DNA from: an uncultured Ralstonia sp. | GTDB lineage: Bacteria > Pseudomonadota > Gammaproteobacteria > Burkholderiales > Burkholderiaceae | Reading direction: 5' to 3' | Length of the DNA: 50,880 nucleotides | Assembly: GCA_913056305.1 (NCBI GenBank) | Contig: CAJXMR010000015.1 | Span: forward strand, 1 to 50,880 | Shown here: one piece after another, positions 14,843 through 26,038 of the stretch | Position numbering within the stretch: position 1 is the first letter of the stretch | Layout of the letters: each line of letters begins with the position of its first letter | Notes under the pieces: model-generated | What the model saw: the letters and a program-made list of their open reading frames with translations, nothing else | Database searches by the model: none | Told to the model about the DNA's origin: nothing | Made by a program: the position numbers and the translations under genes

Positions 14843-16342
14843 TCAGACCTGGCGCCGGAGTTCGGCCGGGGCGATGCGCATCAGGCCGCGATACTTGGCC
14901 ACCGTGCGGCGCGCCACGATCACGCCCTGCTCGGCCAGCATCTTGGCGAGCGACACATCGGACAGCGGTGCCTGCGCATCCTCGGCCTCGATCATCTCCT
15001 TGAGCAGCGCCCGCACCGATGCCGCCGAGCACGCGCCGCCCGTATCGGTGGCGAGCTGGCGCGAGAAGAAGTACTTGAACTCGAAGATGCCGCGCGGCGT
15101 GGCCATGTACTTGTTGCCGGTGGCGCGCGAGATGGTCGACTCGTGCAGGCCGAGTTCGTCGGCCACGTCGCGCAGCACCAGCGGGCGCATCGCCACCTCG
15201 CCGTATTCCAGGAAGTGCTTCTGGTGCGCGACGATGGCCTCGGCCACGCGGCCGATGGTGGCGAAGCGCTGCTGCGCGTTGCGGATCAGCCAGCGCGCCT
15301 CCTGCAACTGGTGCGCCAGCGGCGTGCGGTGGTGGCCGCGCGACTGCGCAAACAGTTCGGCGTAGACCTTGTTGATGCGCGCGCACGGCGCCACCGCCGG
15401 GTTGGTGATGGCCACCCACTTGCCCCGGATCTTGGCGACGATCACGTCCGGCACCACATAGCCCGCCTGCGCCTGCGAAAAGCGCAGCCCGGGGCGCGGG
15501 TCCAGCGTGCGGATCAGTGCGCAGGCCTCGCGCAGTTCGTTTTCGTCGCAGCCGACCGCGCGGCGGATCTGCGTGAACTCGCGCTTGGCCAGGTGCGGCA
15601 GGTGGCTGCGCACGATGTCTTGCGCGACCTCCTGGATGCGCTCTTCGGCCTCGCTGCCGTACGCACTGCTGGCCGGGCGGGCCTCGATCTGCAGGCGCAG
15701 GCATTCGGCCAGGTCGCGCGCGGCCACGCCGGGCGGGTCCAGGCTCTGCACCAGCGCCAGCGCGATCTGCATTTCCTTCTCGGTGGGCGCGGGCTCGACC
15801 GGCGCCAGCGGCATCAACTCGGTCAGCAGCTGGCGCAGGTAACCGTCGTCGTCCAGCGCCTCGATCACGGTCTGCGCCAGCAGGCAATCGCGCTCGGTCA
15901 GCCGATAGCTCAGCAGTTCCTGGTGCAGGTGGTCGCGCAGGCTGGGCATGGCGTGCACCCATTCGCCGATGTCGCTGTCTTCGCCGTCGCCGTGGCGGGC
16001 GCTGCCGTAGCTGGTGTAGCTGCCGAAGTCGGCGGGGAACTCGTCGGACGCAGCGATGGCCGGGTCGGTCTCGATGGCGCTGGTGGTGGTCTCGGCCGCT
16101 GCGTCGTCAGTCGCGGCCACGCGATCCGTTTCGTCGCTCGACACGGTGTCGCCCGCGCGCGCCGCTTCACGCGGCGTACCCGTTTCTTCGACCTCTTCCA
16201 GGAACGGATTGCTGGCGAGCGCTTCTTGCATTTCCTGCGCAAATTCGGTTGCGGACAACTGCAGCAGCTTTACCGACTGCTGCAACCGTGGTGTCAGCGC
16301 GAGATGCTGCTTCGCACGCATTTCCAGAGCGGCCTTGACCAT
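14843..16342 (-). CDS. rpoN: RNA polymerase sigma-54 factor
   Basis: A 499-residue sigma-54. Region I is Gln/Leu-rich at the N-terminus (RLQQSVKLLQLSATEF). An acidic region II follows (about 50-120). The core-binding domain comes next, and the C-terminal RpoN box reads ARRTVAKYR just before the end, contacting the -24 element. The ATG at 16342 has GGAGG eight bases upstream; an ATG five codons earlier is also in frame. Ralstonia solanacearum is known to carry two rpoN genes, one on each replicon; given its place beside the secondary origin, this is probably the second copy (rpoN2). Two sigma-54 activators follow upstream of it. An iteron-like sequence lies in region II. Confidence 0.95.
   Translation of the reverse strand: MVKAALEMRAKQHLALTPRLQQSVKLLQLSATEFAQEMQEALASNPFLEEVEETGTPREAARAGDTVSSDETDRVAATDDAAAETTTSAIETDPAIAASDEFPADFGSYTSYGSARHGDGEDSDIGEWVHAMPSLRDHLHQELLSYRLTERDCLLAQTVIEALDDDGYLRQLLTELMPLAPVEPAPTEKEMQIALALVQSLDPPGVAARDLAECLRLQIEARPASSAYGSEAEERIQEVAQDIVRSHLPHLAKREFTQIRRAVGCDENELREACALIRTLDPRPGLRFSQAQAGYVVPDVIVAKIRGKWVAITNPAVAPCARINKVYAELFAQSRGHHRTPLAHQLQEARWLIRNAQQRFATIGRVAEAIVAHQKHFLEYGEVAMRPLVLRDVADELGLHESTISRATGNKYMATPRGIFEFKYFFSRQLATDTGGACSAASVRALLKEMIEAEDAQAPLSDVSLAKMLAEQGVIVARRTVAKYRGLMRIAPAELRRQV
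16175..16190 (+). repeat. iteron-like sequence inside rpoN (one mismatch)
   Basis: CGTACCCGTTTCTTCG matches the consensus in 15 of 16 bases. It lies in the acidic, fast-evolving region II of RpoN (codons for EETGTP). It may be chance or a decayed site. Confidence 0.35.
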
Positions 16343-16606
16343 TCGCCTTGCCTCCATGATGGGTGGATGCCGGCCATGCCGGCCGGCGTGCCCTCATCGA
16401 TGCAAAGGCTATGCCACCGAAGCGGAGCCACTCCCCATCAGGCTTTGCGGGCGATCGGCAAGATCGCTTCTACACGCGCATGTCGTTTTTATAGGCGTTT
16501 TGTTGCCAGCACATGACAGGGGGATGTGCGGTGCGCGCACGCCGCTGCATCAGCATGGGCGCGCGCCAGGCAGCAGGGCGATGCGCCGCAGGCGGCGCGC
16601 GAAGGC

Positions 16607-17731
<1,125 letters not shown>

Positions 17732-18260
17732 GGCTCCCTCGTGTCGTGCTCGTCGCAACGGGGGGGGCGCGTGTGGGAGACGCCTTCAGTGGCGTGGTCT
17801 CCTGGGTACTTGGCGCGTCGTCATCCCGTCACAATGTGGTGAAAAGTGAACCCATTATGGTGGCGGTCGCCATGTGCTGTATGTCGGTCATGCGCTGACA
17901 GTTCGGCCATCCTGTCGGCCAAACGCTGACAAGGTGCACGTCCGAAACCCGCGCCGCGCATGGCTTCCGCGCACGGCGCGGCGGGCAATGGCCCTGGGCC
18001 GCATGGGGTGGTGCCGGGCCGGGGTTCTCATCTATCCTGAAAGCAATGCATGCGGGGCGGTGGTGCTGCGCGGGGTGATGTATCGAAGCCTTTTCTTGCA
18101 CGCGGGTGTAAAAATTACCGATCGATAACACGGGCCGGCCCATCCGCTTGCGCGTGCCTGGCACCGCACACCGTGGAATGTTTCTTGCGCCGCCGACCGC
18201 CGATCGTGCGTGACGCACCGTGCTGCCGGCCATGCAGGCCGGCCTGCTTATCGAGACCCA
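17732..18260. promoter_or_regulatory. divergent intergenic region between two sigma-54 activators
   Basis: 529 bp with no convincing gene. It holds a direct repeat CGCTGACA at 17893-17900 and 17924-17931, 31 bp apart (three helical turns), which could be a regulator-binding pair. I found no acceptable -24/-12 promoter here. Confidence 0.3.
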
Positions 18261-19646
<1,386 letters not shown>

Positions 19647-19695
19647 TCGGGCAGGGCAGCAAGCCCGACGCGCTCGTCATCTCGAGCGCCCAAAG

Positions 19696-19716
19696 AAAAA
19701 GGCCACCGAGGTGGCC
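19696..19716 (-). terminator. terminator of the small gene at 19741
   Basis: On the minus strand the stem GGCCACC-tc-GGTGGCC is followed by TTTTTC, 25 bp after the stop codon at 19741. Confidence 0.65.
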
Positions 19717-19740
19717 TGGCTTATTGAAGTGGAATGGCGC

Positions 19741-19980
19741 TCAGCCGACCGTCACCACGGTCTTGCGCGCGGCCCAGATCTCGGCTTGCAGGGCGAGTCC
19801 GGCCAGGGCCCGCAGGCTGTCCTGCGGGATTGCCTGGATGCGCTTGCGGCGCTGCGCCGCGCGTTGCCGGCGTGCCGCCTGCAGGCTCTCGGCATCGAGC
19901 TGCCAGGCCTTGCGGGTGATGTCCAGAATGCGTTGCACCGCGGGATCCACAGGGGTTCGCGCATGGATTGGATTACGCAC
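19741..19980 (-). CDS. small basic protein of unknown function
   Basis: A 79-residue protein rich in Arg, Ala and Gln (ESLQAARRQRAAQRRKRIQ) that should be largely helical. I do not recognise it. The GTG start has a strong AAGGAG eight bases upstream, and a rho-independent terminator follows 25 bp after the stop, which together argue that it is real. It is divergent from prfC. No signal peptide or membrane segment. Confidence 0.6.
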   Translation of the reverse strand: MRNPIHARTPVDPAVQRILDITRKAWQLDAESLQAARRQRAAQRRKRIQAIPQDSLRALAGLALQAEIWAARKTVVTVG

Positions 19981-20103
19981 GTGTTTGACTCCTTGCTTCT
20001 GACTGCTTCAGGTATCGCCACGAATGCCCAAGATCGGGCTTTCGCGATGGGCTCCACGATACGGGAGCACTATGACAACTTCGATAACACCGTCTCCGAA
20101 AGG

Positions 20104-20125
20104 GTTGTCGGAGCATTCCGACAAC
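20104..20125. promoter_or_regulatory. perfect inverted repeat upstream of prfC
   Basis: GTTGTCGGA-gcat-TCCGACAAC, with 9-bp arms, lies in the 349-bp divergent region 19981-20329. A TACAAT box at 20219 may be the prfC -10. Function of the repeat is unknown (operator or hairpin). Confidence 0.35.
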
Positions 20126-20329
20126 AGTTTGGTCTCGCCCATCCGGTGGACAGTTCCTACGGAGTTTCCCCGGCTTGCCAGTCAGATCAGTTGATCCTAA
20201 GCAAGGGCGGCAATCGCGTACAATCTCGGCTGCCCGTCCAGCGGGCACGCCCTCGGCCGCCGGGATGACCCGCCGGCCAGCGCACACGCCACGTGCGCAT
20301 CCATCACTTCTCCCTTTCGGTTTTTGCCT

Positions 20330-21925
20330 GTGAGTACGCTGCAGCAGGAGATCCGGCGCCGCCGGACGTTCGCCATCATTGCCCACCCGGACGCGGGTAA
20401 AACCACGTTGACGGAAAAACTGCTGTGGTTCGGCGGCGCCATCCAGATGGCCGGCGCCGTGCGCGCGCGCAAGGCCAACCGCCACGCCACCTCCGACTGG
20501 ATGGAGATGGAAAAGCAGCGCGGCATCTCGGTCACGTCTTCGGTGATGCAATTCCCGTATCAGAACGATGGGGGCGACTACATCGTCAACCTGCTCGACA
20601 CGCCGGGCCACGAAGACTTCTCCGAAGACACGTACCGCACGCTCACGGCCGTCGACTCCGCCGTCATGGTGATCGACTCCGTCAACGGCGTGGAAGCGCA
20701 GACCATCAAGCTGCTCAACGTCTGCCGCCTGCGCAACACGCCCATCCTCACGTTCATCAACAAGCTCGACCGCGAGGGCCGCGCGCCCATCGAGCTGCTC
20801 GATGAAATTGAAAGCGTGCTGCAGATCCAGTGCGCACCGATGACGTGGCCGATCGGCATGGGTAAGTCGTTCAAGGGTGTGTACCACCTCGTCAACGACA
20901 CGGTGCAGCTGTTCGACCCCAACGCCGACAGCGAGAAGGGCGCCACCGCCGGGCTGATCCAGGGTTTGGACAATCCTGAACTGGATCGCGTGCTCGGCTC
21001 GCAGGCGGAAGAGCTGCGCATCGATATCGAACTCGTGCGCGGTGCTTCGCACACGTTCGACAAAGAGGCGTTCCTGTCCGGCAAGCAGTGCCCGGTGTAC
21101 TTCGGCTCGGCGGTGAACAACTTCGGTGTGCAGTCGCTGCTCGACGCGCTGGTGGGCCAGTCGCCCGAGCCGCTGGCACGCCCCACGGAAACGCGCGAAG
21201 TCACGCCGATGGAAGACAAGTTCACCGGCTTCGTCTTCAAGATCCAGGCCAACATGGACCCGAAGCACCGCGACCGGATCGCCTTCGTGCGCGTGTGCTC
21301 GGGCCGCTTCGAGCGCGGCATGAAGCTGCTGCAAGTGTCGACCGGCAAGACGGTCGCCATCAACAACGCCATCACCTTCATGGCGCAGGACCGCAACACC
21401 ACCGAAGAGGCCTTCGCCGGCGACATCATCGGCGTGCCCAACCACGGCACGATCCGCCTGGGCGATGCCTTTACGGAAGGCGAGCTGCTCAAGTTCACTG
21501 GCATCCCGTCGTTTGCGCCGGAATACTTCCGCCGTGCGCGCCTGAACAACCCGCTCCGGCTCAAGCAACTGCAGAAGGGTTTGCAGCAGCTGGCCGAAGA
21601 AGGCGCGACGCAGATGTTCCGTCCGCTGTCGTCGAACGACCTGGTGCTGGGCGCCGTCGGCACGCTGCAGTTCGATGTGGTGGCGCACCGCCTGGAGCAT
21701 GAGTACGGCGTTGATGCCATCTTCGAGCCGCACGAATGTGCCACTGCGCGCTGGCTCAAGGGCAAGCCGGAAGACATCGACAAGCTGATCGACAAGGCCG
21801 GCCACAACGTGGCCCTGGACGGCGCGGGTGACTACGTCTATCTGGCACCGAGCCAGGTGAATCTGCGGCTGACGCAAGAGCGGTTTCCGGATATCCAGTT
21901 CATGGAGACGCGGGAAGTCGTTTAA
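20330..21925 (+). CDS. prfC: peptide chain release factor 3
   Basis: A 531-residue GTPase that recycles RF1/RF2 from the ribosome after peptide release. The P-loop is HPDAGKTT (19-26); the family G motifs DTPGHEDF and NKLD are present, followed by RF3 domains II and III. GTG at 20330 gives the usual family length. The last 243 bp (21683-21925) are duplicated at 22982-23224 with only two synonymous differences, flanking a lower-GC cassette. The present 3' end of this intact gene may thus be imported. Confidence 0.95.
   Translation: MSTLQQEIRRRRTFAIIAHPDAGKTTLTEKLLWFGGAIQMAGAVRARKANRHATSDWMEMEKQRGISVTSSVMQFPYQNDGGDYIVNLLDTPGHEDFSEDTYRTLTAVDSAVMVIDSVNGVEAQTIKLLNVCRLRNTPILTFINKLDREGRAPIELLDEIESVLQIQCAPMTWPIGMGKSFKGVYHLVNDTVQLFDPNADSEKGATAGLIQGLDNPELDRVLGSQAEELRIDIELVRGASHTFDKEAFLSGKQCPVYFGSAVNNFGVQSLLDALVGQSPEPLARPTETREVTPMEDKFTGFVFKIQANMDPKHRDRIAFVRVCSGRFERGMKLLQVSTGKTVAINNAITFMAQDRNTTEEAFAGDIIGVPNHGTIRLGDAFTEGELLKFTGIPSFAPEYFRRARLNNPLRLKQLQKGLQQLAEEGATQMFRPLSSNDLVLGAVGTLQFDVVAHRLEHEYGVDAIFEPHECATARWLKGKPEDIDKLIDKAGHNVALDGAGDYVYLAPSQVNLRLTQERFPDIQFMETREVV
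21683..21925 (+). repeat. 243-bp direct repeat, copy A (3' end of intact prfC)
   Basis: Matches 22982-23224 except for two bases, both at third codon positions (CAA/CAG and CGG/CGC). The copies are exactly 1299 bp apart. Confidence 0.95.
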
Positions 21926-21930
21926 GCCGA

Positions 21931-21961
21931 AAAGAAACGGGGCGCGATGCCCCGTTTCTTT
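21931..21961 (+). terminator. terminator after prfC copy A
   Basis: AAAGAAACGGGGC-gcgat-GCCCCGTTTCTTT, a 13-bp stem directly after the prfC stop. It can also end the minus-strand cassette transcript. Confidence 0.85.
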
Positions 21962-21970
21962 TGTGCGCTG

Positions 21971-22303
21971 CTACTCCAGTCGACTTCCATCGAATACGTT
22001 TAGCGCCCAAACAATCAGAAACGACACACACCACAGGCATCTGGCTAGAAGGCTTGTCCGCCTGGTTAGCAGCCCCCAGAGTGCCATGCCGCTCGTCAGC
22101 CAAGACGCGGTGCACGAAGTTACATAGTTGGCCTGCGATTTGTACGCCCACATGCCAGCGGCTGGGCCTTCTCCGCCGAAGCGGTATTCCTGCGGTGCCG
22201 TCAGGGCTCCCCAGAGTTCGATTGGCATGATGACGAAGAAAAGCCCGGGAATTAGCGCAGCGGCAACTCTAGTAGCGAACTTCCAATTCCATGTCCTTTG
22301 CAT
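21971..22303 (-). CDS. small membrane protein, candidate immunity to the Tlde1-like protein
   Basis: A 110-residue protein that I do not recognise by sequence. A hydrophobic segment near the N-terminus (VAAALIPGLFFVIMPIELWG) and another near the C-terminus (LARCLWCVSFLIVWAL) suggest an inner-membrane protein with a periplasmic stretch between. The ATG at 22303 has AAAGGAG ten bases upstream and lies inside the end of the effector-like gene (35-bp overlap), so the pair is co-translated. Small periplasm-facing proteins next to peptidoglycan-targeting effectors are usually their immunity proteins; that role is inferred from this arrangement only. Confidence 0.6.
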   Translation of the reverse strand: MQRTWNWKFATRVAAALIPGLFFVIMPIELWGALTAPQEYRFGGEGPAAGMWAYKSQANYVTSCTASWLTSGMALWGLLTRRTSLLARCLWCVSFLIVWALNVFDGSRLE

Positions 22304-22892
22304 AAAGCAAGAACTCCTTTGCAAATGCGTCCATTGAGTCGGTTAGGTCAATACACCCGATTGAGCCAGGAAACCAGCCGCCGTGAATGGTGAAGTTGTC
22401 TCGGCCGTACACATTGGTTCCGGGGTTTGGGCGCAATCCAACGCGGCGTGTACCCCATGCGATGGTGCATCCGGGCCAGCGCCCGGCCTTGATGTTGAAG
22501 AACTTGAGTATGCACGCAGCACGGTTGAAGAAAGACGTTTCTTCCCATTTCTGAAAATCCGATTGCAATGCAATGTAGAGTCCTTCCGGAATGGGGCCGA
22601 CGTCCTTTAGCGTTTGGTGCTCTTTCCCATTGAATCCAAGTTTTCCCGAGATGGCCGGCCAGTGCTTTGCAACGGATCCATCTTCGAGCCACTGCAGAGA
22701 TCGCCCGTCGAAAAGCAGCCGCGCCCGTCGCCAGTTGATGCGGCGCTCGACCTCCTCCAGATCAAGCAGCTTGACAATGTCGCGCGGTGTCGGTTGCCTA
22801 TGGAAACAAGGACCAAAGCGATCATTGATCAGATCTTGATACCTACTGCGCAACAATGCATTTGCTGCAATCTCTCTTTCAAGATGGCTCAT
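22269..22892 (-). CDS. Tlde1-like L,D-transpeptidase-fold protein, candidate type VI effector
   Basis: A 207-residue protein. Residues ~62-207 resemble the Tlde1 (DUF2778) domain: FDGRSLQWLEDG, an AISGK segment (80-84), GPIPEGLY (99-106) and the catalytic-type motif HGGWFPGSIGCIDL (170-183) with H170 and C180. Tlde1 proteins are type VI secretion effectors that attack or remodel peptide stems of peptidoglycan in target cells. There is no signal peptide, as expected for a protein delivered by a secretion system. The N-terminal ~60 residues are of unknown function. It overlaps the candidate immunity gene and sits in a low-GC cassette inserted at prfC. No type VI structural gene is in the window, so this would be an orphan effector. 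Confidence 0.72.
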   Translation of the reverse strand: MSHLEREIAANALLRSRYQDLINDRFGPCFHRQPTPRDIVKLLDLEEVERRINWRRARLLFDGRSLQWLEDGSVAKHWPAISGKLGFNGKEHQTLKDVGPIPEGLYIALQSDFQKWEETSFFNRAACILKFFNIKAGRWPGCTIAWGTRRVGLRPNPGTNVYGRDNFTIHGGWFPGSIGCIDLTDSMDAFAKEFLLYAKDMELEVRY

Positions 22893-22981
22893 AGATTGAC
22901 GTGCTCTTTCAGCGGCGGGAAAGAGCTTTCTTTACCGAGACCGCGTGGGAGCGTATATAGGGAAAATCTGATTTCGCGATC

Positions 22982-23224
22982 GCGCACCGCCTGGAGCATG
23001 AGTACGGCGTTGATGCCATCTTCGAGCCGCACGAATGTGCCACTGCGCGCTGGCTCAAGGGCAAGCCGGAAGACATCGACAAGCTGATCGACAAGGCCGG
23101 CCACAACGTGGCCCTGGACGGCGCGGGTGACTACGTCTATCTGGCACCGAGCCAGGTGAATCTGCGGCTGACGCAGGAGCGCTTTCCGGATATCCAGTTC
23201 ATGGAGACGCGGGAAGTCGTTTAA
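22982..23224 (+). pseudogene. duplicated prfC 3' fragment (copy B)
   Basis: Encodes the last 80 or so residues of RF3, in frame to its stop, but has no start or ribosome-binding site. It begins abruptly at 22982 after cassette DNA. It is probably the remnant of the resident prfC end displaced by the insertion, because it is followed by the neighbouring convergent RpiR gene. Confidence 0.9.
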
Positions 23225-23228
23225 CGAA

Positions 23229-23257
23229 AAAAAACGGGGCCGAGCGCCCCGTTTTTT
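23229..23257. terminator. terminator after prfC copy B and the RpiR gene
   Basis: AAAAAACGGGGC-cgagc-GCCCCGTTTTTT, symmetrical between convergent genes, so it can serve both strands. Confidence 0.85.
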
Positions 23258-23258
23258 G

Positions 23259-24251
23259 TTACGACACCTCGATCCCCAGCGCCGTAATCAACCGCTCCCG
23301 CCGCTCCAGTGCCTGCAGTGACCGCTTGCCAAGCTGCGTCGCCACCAGATTGAGCAGCCCTTCGCAGAACACGAGGTAGGCGCCCATGCTGTTGCTGAAG
23401 AAGCTGCTTTCGTGCGGGATCAGGAAGGCGTGATCCGCGTGCGGTACGAGCGGGGAGGCCAGCGTGTCGGTCAAGGCAATCACCGACAGCCCGGCGTGCC
23501 TAGCGGCGGCGGCGGCTTCAGCCACGCTGCGCGTGTAGGGCGCGACGCTGGTGACCACCACCACGTCGCCCGGTTGCAACTGCGCCAATCCCTCGGCCAC
23601 ACCCAGCCCCTGCGTATCGAGGAGCGCGACGTCGGTGCGGATCATGCCGAGGCCATAGCAGAGGAAGCTCGCCAGCGCACTGAACTGCCGCAGGCCATGG
23701 ATGCGCACGCGCCGCGCATTGGCCAGCAGGCGCGCCGCGTCGCGCAGGTCGGCTGGTGCGAGTTGCGATAGGCACCGCTCGATATTGCCAATGGACTCGC
23801 GTGCGAGCTGCGCCACCGTTTCGACCTCGGGTGAGGCGCCGCCGGCCTGCGCCCCTTGCGCCCGCGTCTTCTTGCCCGTCACCAGCCGCTCGGCCTGCTG
23901 GCTGTAGAAATGCCGATGACGCTGCGCCAAGCTGTCGCGGAATACGTTCTGGAAATCGGCGAACCCGGTGTACCCGAGCTTGGTGGCCAGGCGCGTCAGC
24001 GTCGATGCATTGACGCCGAGCGATGCCGACAGATCCGTGATGGTGCGCACCGCGACTTCTTCCGGGCGCTCGATCAGCTTGGCCAGCACGGTATGCGCCT
24101 TGCTGCCGAGCGAGACGTTGGCTTCGTCGCGGCCGATGCGCAGGATGAGCTCGCGCAGGCCGTCGACACTGCGCGGCGGTTGGGCGGCCGATGGCGTGCT
24201 CGCCGGCTCTTGCTCCGTCTTACGGCGTGACCTCTGTTTGCGGGTGTCCAT
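23259..24251 (-). CDS. RpiR/MurR-family transcriptional regulator
   Basis: A 330-residue regulator. An N-terminal helix-turn-helix of the RpiR type (about 50-125, with SASLGVNASTLTRLATKLGYTGFADFQ) is followed by a SIS phosphosugar-binding domain (about 160-300, with RRVRIHGLRQFSALASFL and VVVTSVAPYTRSV). RpiR proteins usually sense phosphosugars, but some control amino-acid or amine transport. It follows the ABC transporter and acyltransferase-like genes and overlaps the latter by 32 bp, so it likely controls that operon. The first ~30 residues are basic and disordered. Confidence 0.9.
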   Translation of the reverse strand: MDTRKQRSRRKTEQEPASTPSAAQPPRSVDGLRELILRIGRDEANVSLGSKAHTVLAKLIERPEEVAVRTITDLSASLGVNASTLTRLATKLGYTGFADFQNVFRDSLAQRHRHFYSQQAERLVTGKKTRAQGAQAGGASPEVETVAQLARESIGNIERCLSQLAPADLRDAARLLANARRVRIHGLRQFSALASFLCYGLGMIRTDVALLDTQGLGVAEGLAQLQPGDVVVVTSVAPYTRSVAEAAAAARHAGLSVIALTDTLASPLVPHADHAFLIPHESSFFSNSMGAYLVFCEGLLNLVATQLGKRSLQALERRERLITALGIEVS

Positions 24252-25272
24252 TGACCATCCGATACCGGGCCGGGCTCCCGGGATGTTCGTAAACCGCCCA
24301 TTCTATGTGAGTCGGGAGGATGGCGATGTTGGCGGTGGCCAGCGTGTTCTCGTTGTCCGGGTCGTGCGCGTCGGCGCGATAGATGGGCAGGGCGGCATCC
24401 CCCTGGTCGGCCAGGATCGTGAGCGGGTCGATGGCCTGGCCGCTTGCGCGCAGCTGTGCCAGCAACGCATCGCCGCGCACCTGCCGGTGGCGGGAAGAAC
24501 CGGTGATGATCTGCGGGGCATTGCGCAGCGCCGGATGAATCGCATGATTGGCGTGCAGGGAGGGTTCGGACACTTCCAGTACCGAGCAGCCGTGCGCGCC
24601 AAATTCGACGCTCAGCAGCGCGGGGTTTGCGCAATGCCCGAGCGTGAGATGGAAGCCGCCCGCGCGGGGAGCGTCGCGCAGCACTGCCACGGCTGCATTG
24701 AGATCGGTGGCATCCAGCACCGCACGTGTCAGGACCATGCGTGGCACGCCCGCCACCACCTTGCGCAGGCGCAGGTTGTTCACGGCCATCGCCAGGCCGG
24801 CATCCGTCACGGCGAAGGTATGGCCCGGCAGCGAGCCTGGATAGACGAACGCAGCAAAGCCCGGGCTGCCGTCGATGCGGCATTGCGCGAGCGCGCAGTG
24901 TCCGGCAAAGCCGGGATCGCCGTCTTCGTTGTGGGCGATCTGGCGACGGCCCGTGCCCGGTAGCTGCACCGTCGTGCAGCCATCGTTGGTGGCGGCCCAG
25001 ACATCGCCGCGGCAGTTCCAGAGGAACACGTCTTCAAACGGCACCTGCAGCCCATCTGCCAGGCCCTGCAGTTCGGCCCAGATGCGCGGAAAGCGTTCGC
25101 GCACGAGCGTGGCCATGGCCTCCGCCATTGGGTTGCCGCGCCAGCGCATCACGCTGTGCCAGGCATCGGTCTGCAACAGGTGCTGGTGAACGGCGCCGGC
25201 GCCAAAGCGGCCCAGCGCCTGGCCCGCCTCGAACGGCGCGCCGGAAATCTCGACAAAAGCTAGTGATGGCAT
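24220..25272 (-). CDS. C45-family acyltransferase/peptidase-like enzyme (penicillin acyltransferase family)
   Basis: A 350-residue protein of the Ntn-hydrolase superfamily related to isopenicillin-N acyltransferase. The autocatalytic site is DGCTT (97-101), with C99 as the expected new N-terminal nucleophile after self-cleavage. The QIAHNEDGDPGF region and the later LTLGHCANPALLSVEF are also typical. Bacterial members hydrolyse amide bonds of acylated amino acids or small peptides; the substrate is not known. The ATG at 25272 lies 10 bp after the ATPase stop. Its place in an amino-acid ABC transporter operon suggests it processes the imported compound. Confidence 0.85.
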   Translation of the reverse strand: MPSLAFVEISGAPFEAGQALGRFGAGAVHQHLLQTDAWHSVMRWRGNPMAEAMATLVRERFPRIWAELQGLADGLQVPFEDVFLWNCRGDVWAATNDGCTTVQLPGTGRRQIAHNEDGDPGFAGHCALAQCRIDGSPGFAAFVYPGSLPGHTFAVTDAGLAMAVNNLRLRKVVAGVPRMVLTRAVLDATDLNAAVAVLRDAPRAGGFHLTLGHCANPALLSVEFGAHGCSVLEVSEPSLHANHAIHPALRNAPQIITGSSRHRQVRGDALLAQLRASGQAIDPLTILADQGDAALPIYRADAHDPDNENTLATANIAILPTHIEWAVYEHPGSPARYRMVNGHPQTEVTP

Positions 25273-25282
25273 GTGCCAGGAA

Positions 25283-26038
25283 TCATTCGACGTGTTGAAG
25301 AAAATCGCGCAAGCGCTGGTTGGGCGACGCATCCAGCATCGCCGCTGAAGGGCCGTCGACGGCGATGTGGCCGTGCTCCATGAAGATGAGGCGCGTGCCC
25401 ACCTTACGCGCGAACGCCATCTCGTGCGTGACCACGACCATGGTCATGCCTTCTTCCGCCAGCGACTGCATCACGCGCAGCACCTCCTGCCGCAGTTCCG
25501 GATCGAGCGCGGAGGTCGGTTCGTCAAACAACATGAGCTTGGGTTTGACCGCCAGTGCGCGCGCAATGGCCACGCGCTGCTGCTGGCCGCCGGAGAGCTC
25601 GCTGGGGTAGTGATCCGCACGGGCGGCCAGCCCGACTTTGGCGAGCAGTTCGCGGGCGAGGTCCTCGGCCTCGTGCTTGGCCATGCCGCGCACCTGCCTC
25701 GGCCCGAACGCGACGTTCTCCAGGGCCGTCAACTGCGGGAACAGGTTGAATTGCTGGAACACCATGCCGGCTTCCTGCCGGATCTCGCGCACCTTCTTGG
25801 CGCCGCTCAGCACGCTGATGCCGTCCACGATCAGGTCGCCGCCGTCGATCTGCTCCAGCGCGTTGATGCAGCGGAGCAGCGTGGATTTGCCCGAGCCGGA
25901 TGGGCCGATCAGCACGACGACTTCACCCGTGCCAATGTTCAGGTCGACCGCGTCGAGCACGGTGGTCTGGCCGAAGCGCTTGGTGACCCGCTTGAATTGA
26001 ACGATGTGGTTGTGGCTGTTGTGGCTAACGGCGGTCAT
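25283..26038 (-). CDS. polar amino-acid ABC transporter ATPase
   Basis: A 251-residue ATPase of the GlnQ/HisP type. Walker A is GPSGSGKST near residue 43, the ABC signature is LSGGQQQR, and Walker B is LMLFDEPTSALDPE. It energises the permease encoded just upstream. The ATG at 26038 overlaps the permease stop by 4 bp (ATGA). Confidence 0.95.
   Translation of the reverse strand: MTAVSHNSHNHIVQFKRVTKRFGQTTVLDAVDLNIGTGEVVVLIGPSGSGKSTLLRCINALEQIDGGDLIVDGISVLSGAKKVREIRQEAGMVFQQFNLFPQLTALENVAFGPRQVRGMAKHEAEDLARELLAKVGLAARADHYPSELSGGQQQRVAIARALAVKPKLMLFDEPTSALDPELRQEVLRVMQSLAEEGMTMVVVTHEMAFARKVGTRLIFMEHGHIAVDGPSAAMLDASPNQRLRDFLQHVE

Larger units (their letters stand above)
21926..22981. mobile_element. 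effector/immunity cassette inserted at the 3' end of prfC
   Basis: About 1.06 kb of visibly lower GC than its surroundings lies between two 243-bp copies of the prfC 3' end. It carries only the Tlde1-like gene and the small membrane protein gene, both antisense to prfC. No transposase, integrase or terminal inverted repeat is visible. The two synonymous differences between the copies suggest that one came from a different strain's prfC together with the cassette. Confidence 0.7.

Noticed and set aside
14829-15962. N-terminal extension of the glycosyltransferase frame (total 786 codons)
   Set aside because: This part overlaps rpoN in another frame and is a GC-rich shadow. A GTG with a ribosome-binding site at 14828 gives a normal GT4 length.
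18159-18164. TGGCAC upstream of the NtrC-type regulator as a sigma-54 promoter
   Set aside because: No TTGC-type -12 element lies at the required spacing.
20578-21807. Long minus-strand open frames opposite prfC, and similar frames opposite many other genes
   Set aside because: They mirror strong codon bias of the real genes and show no recognisable motifs or ribosome-binding sites.
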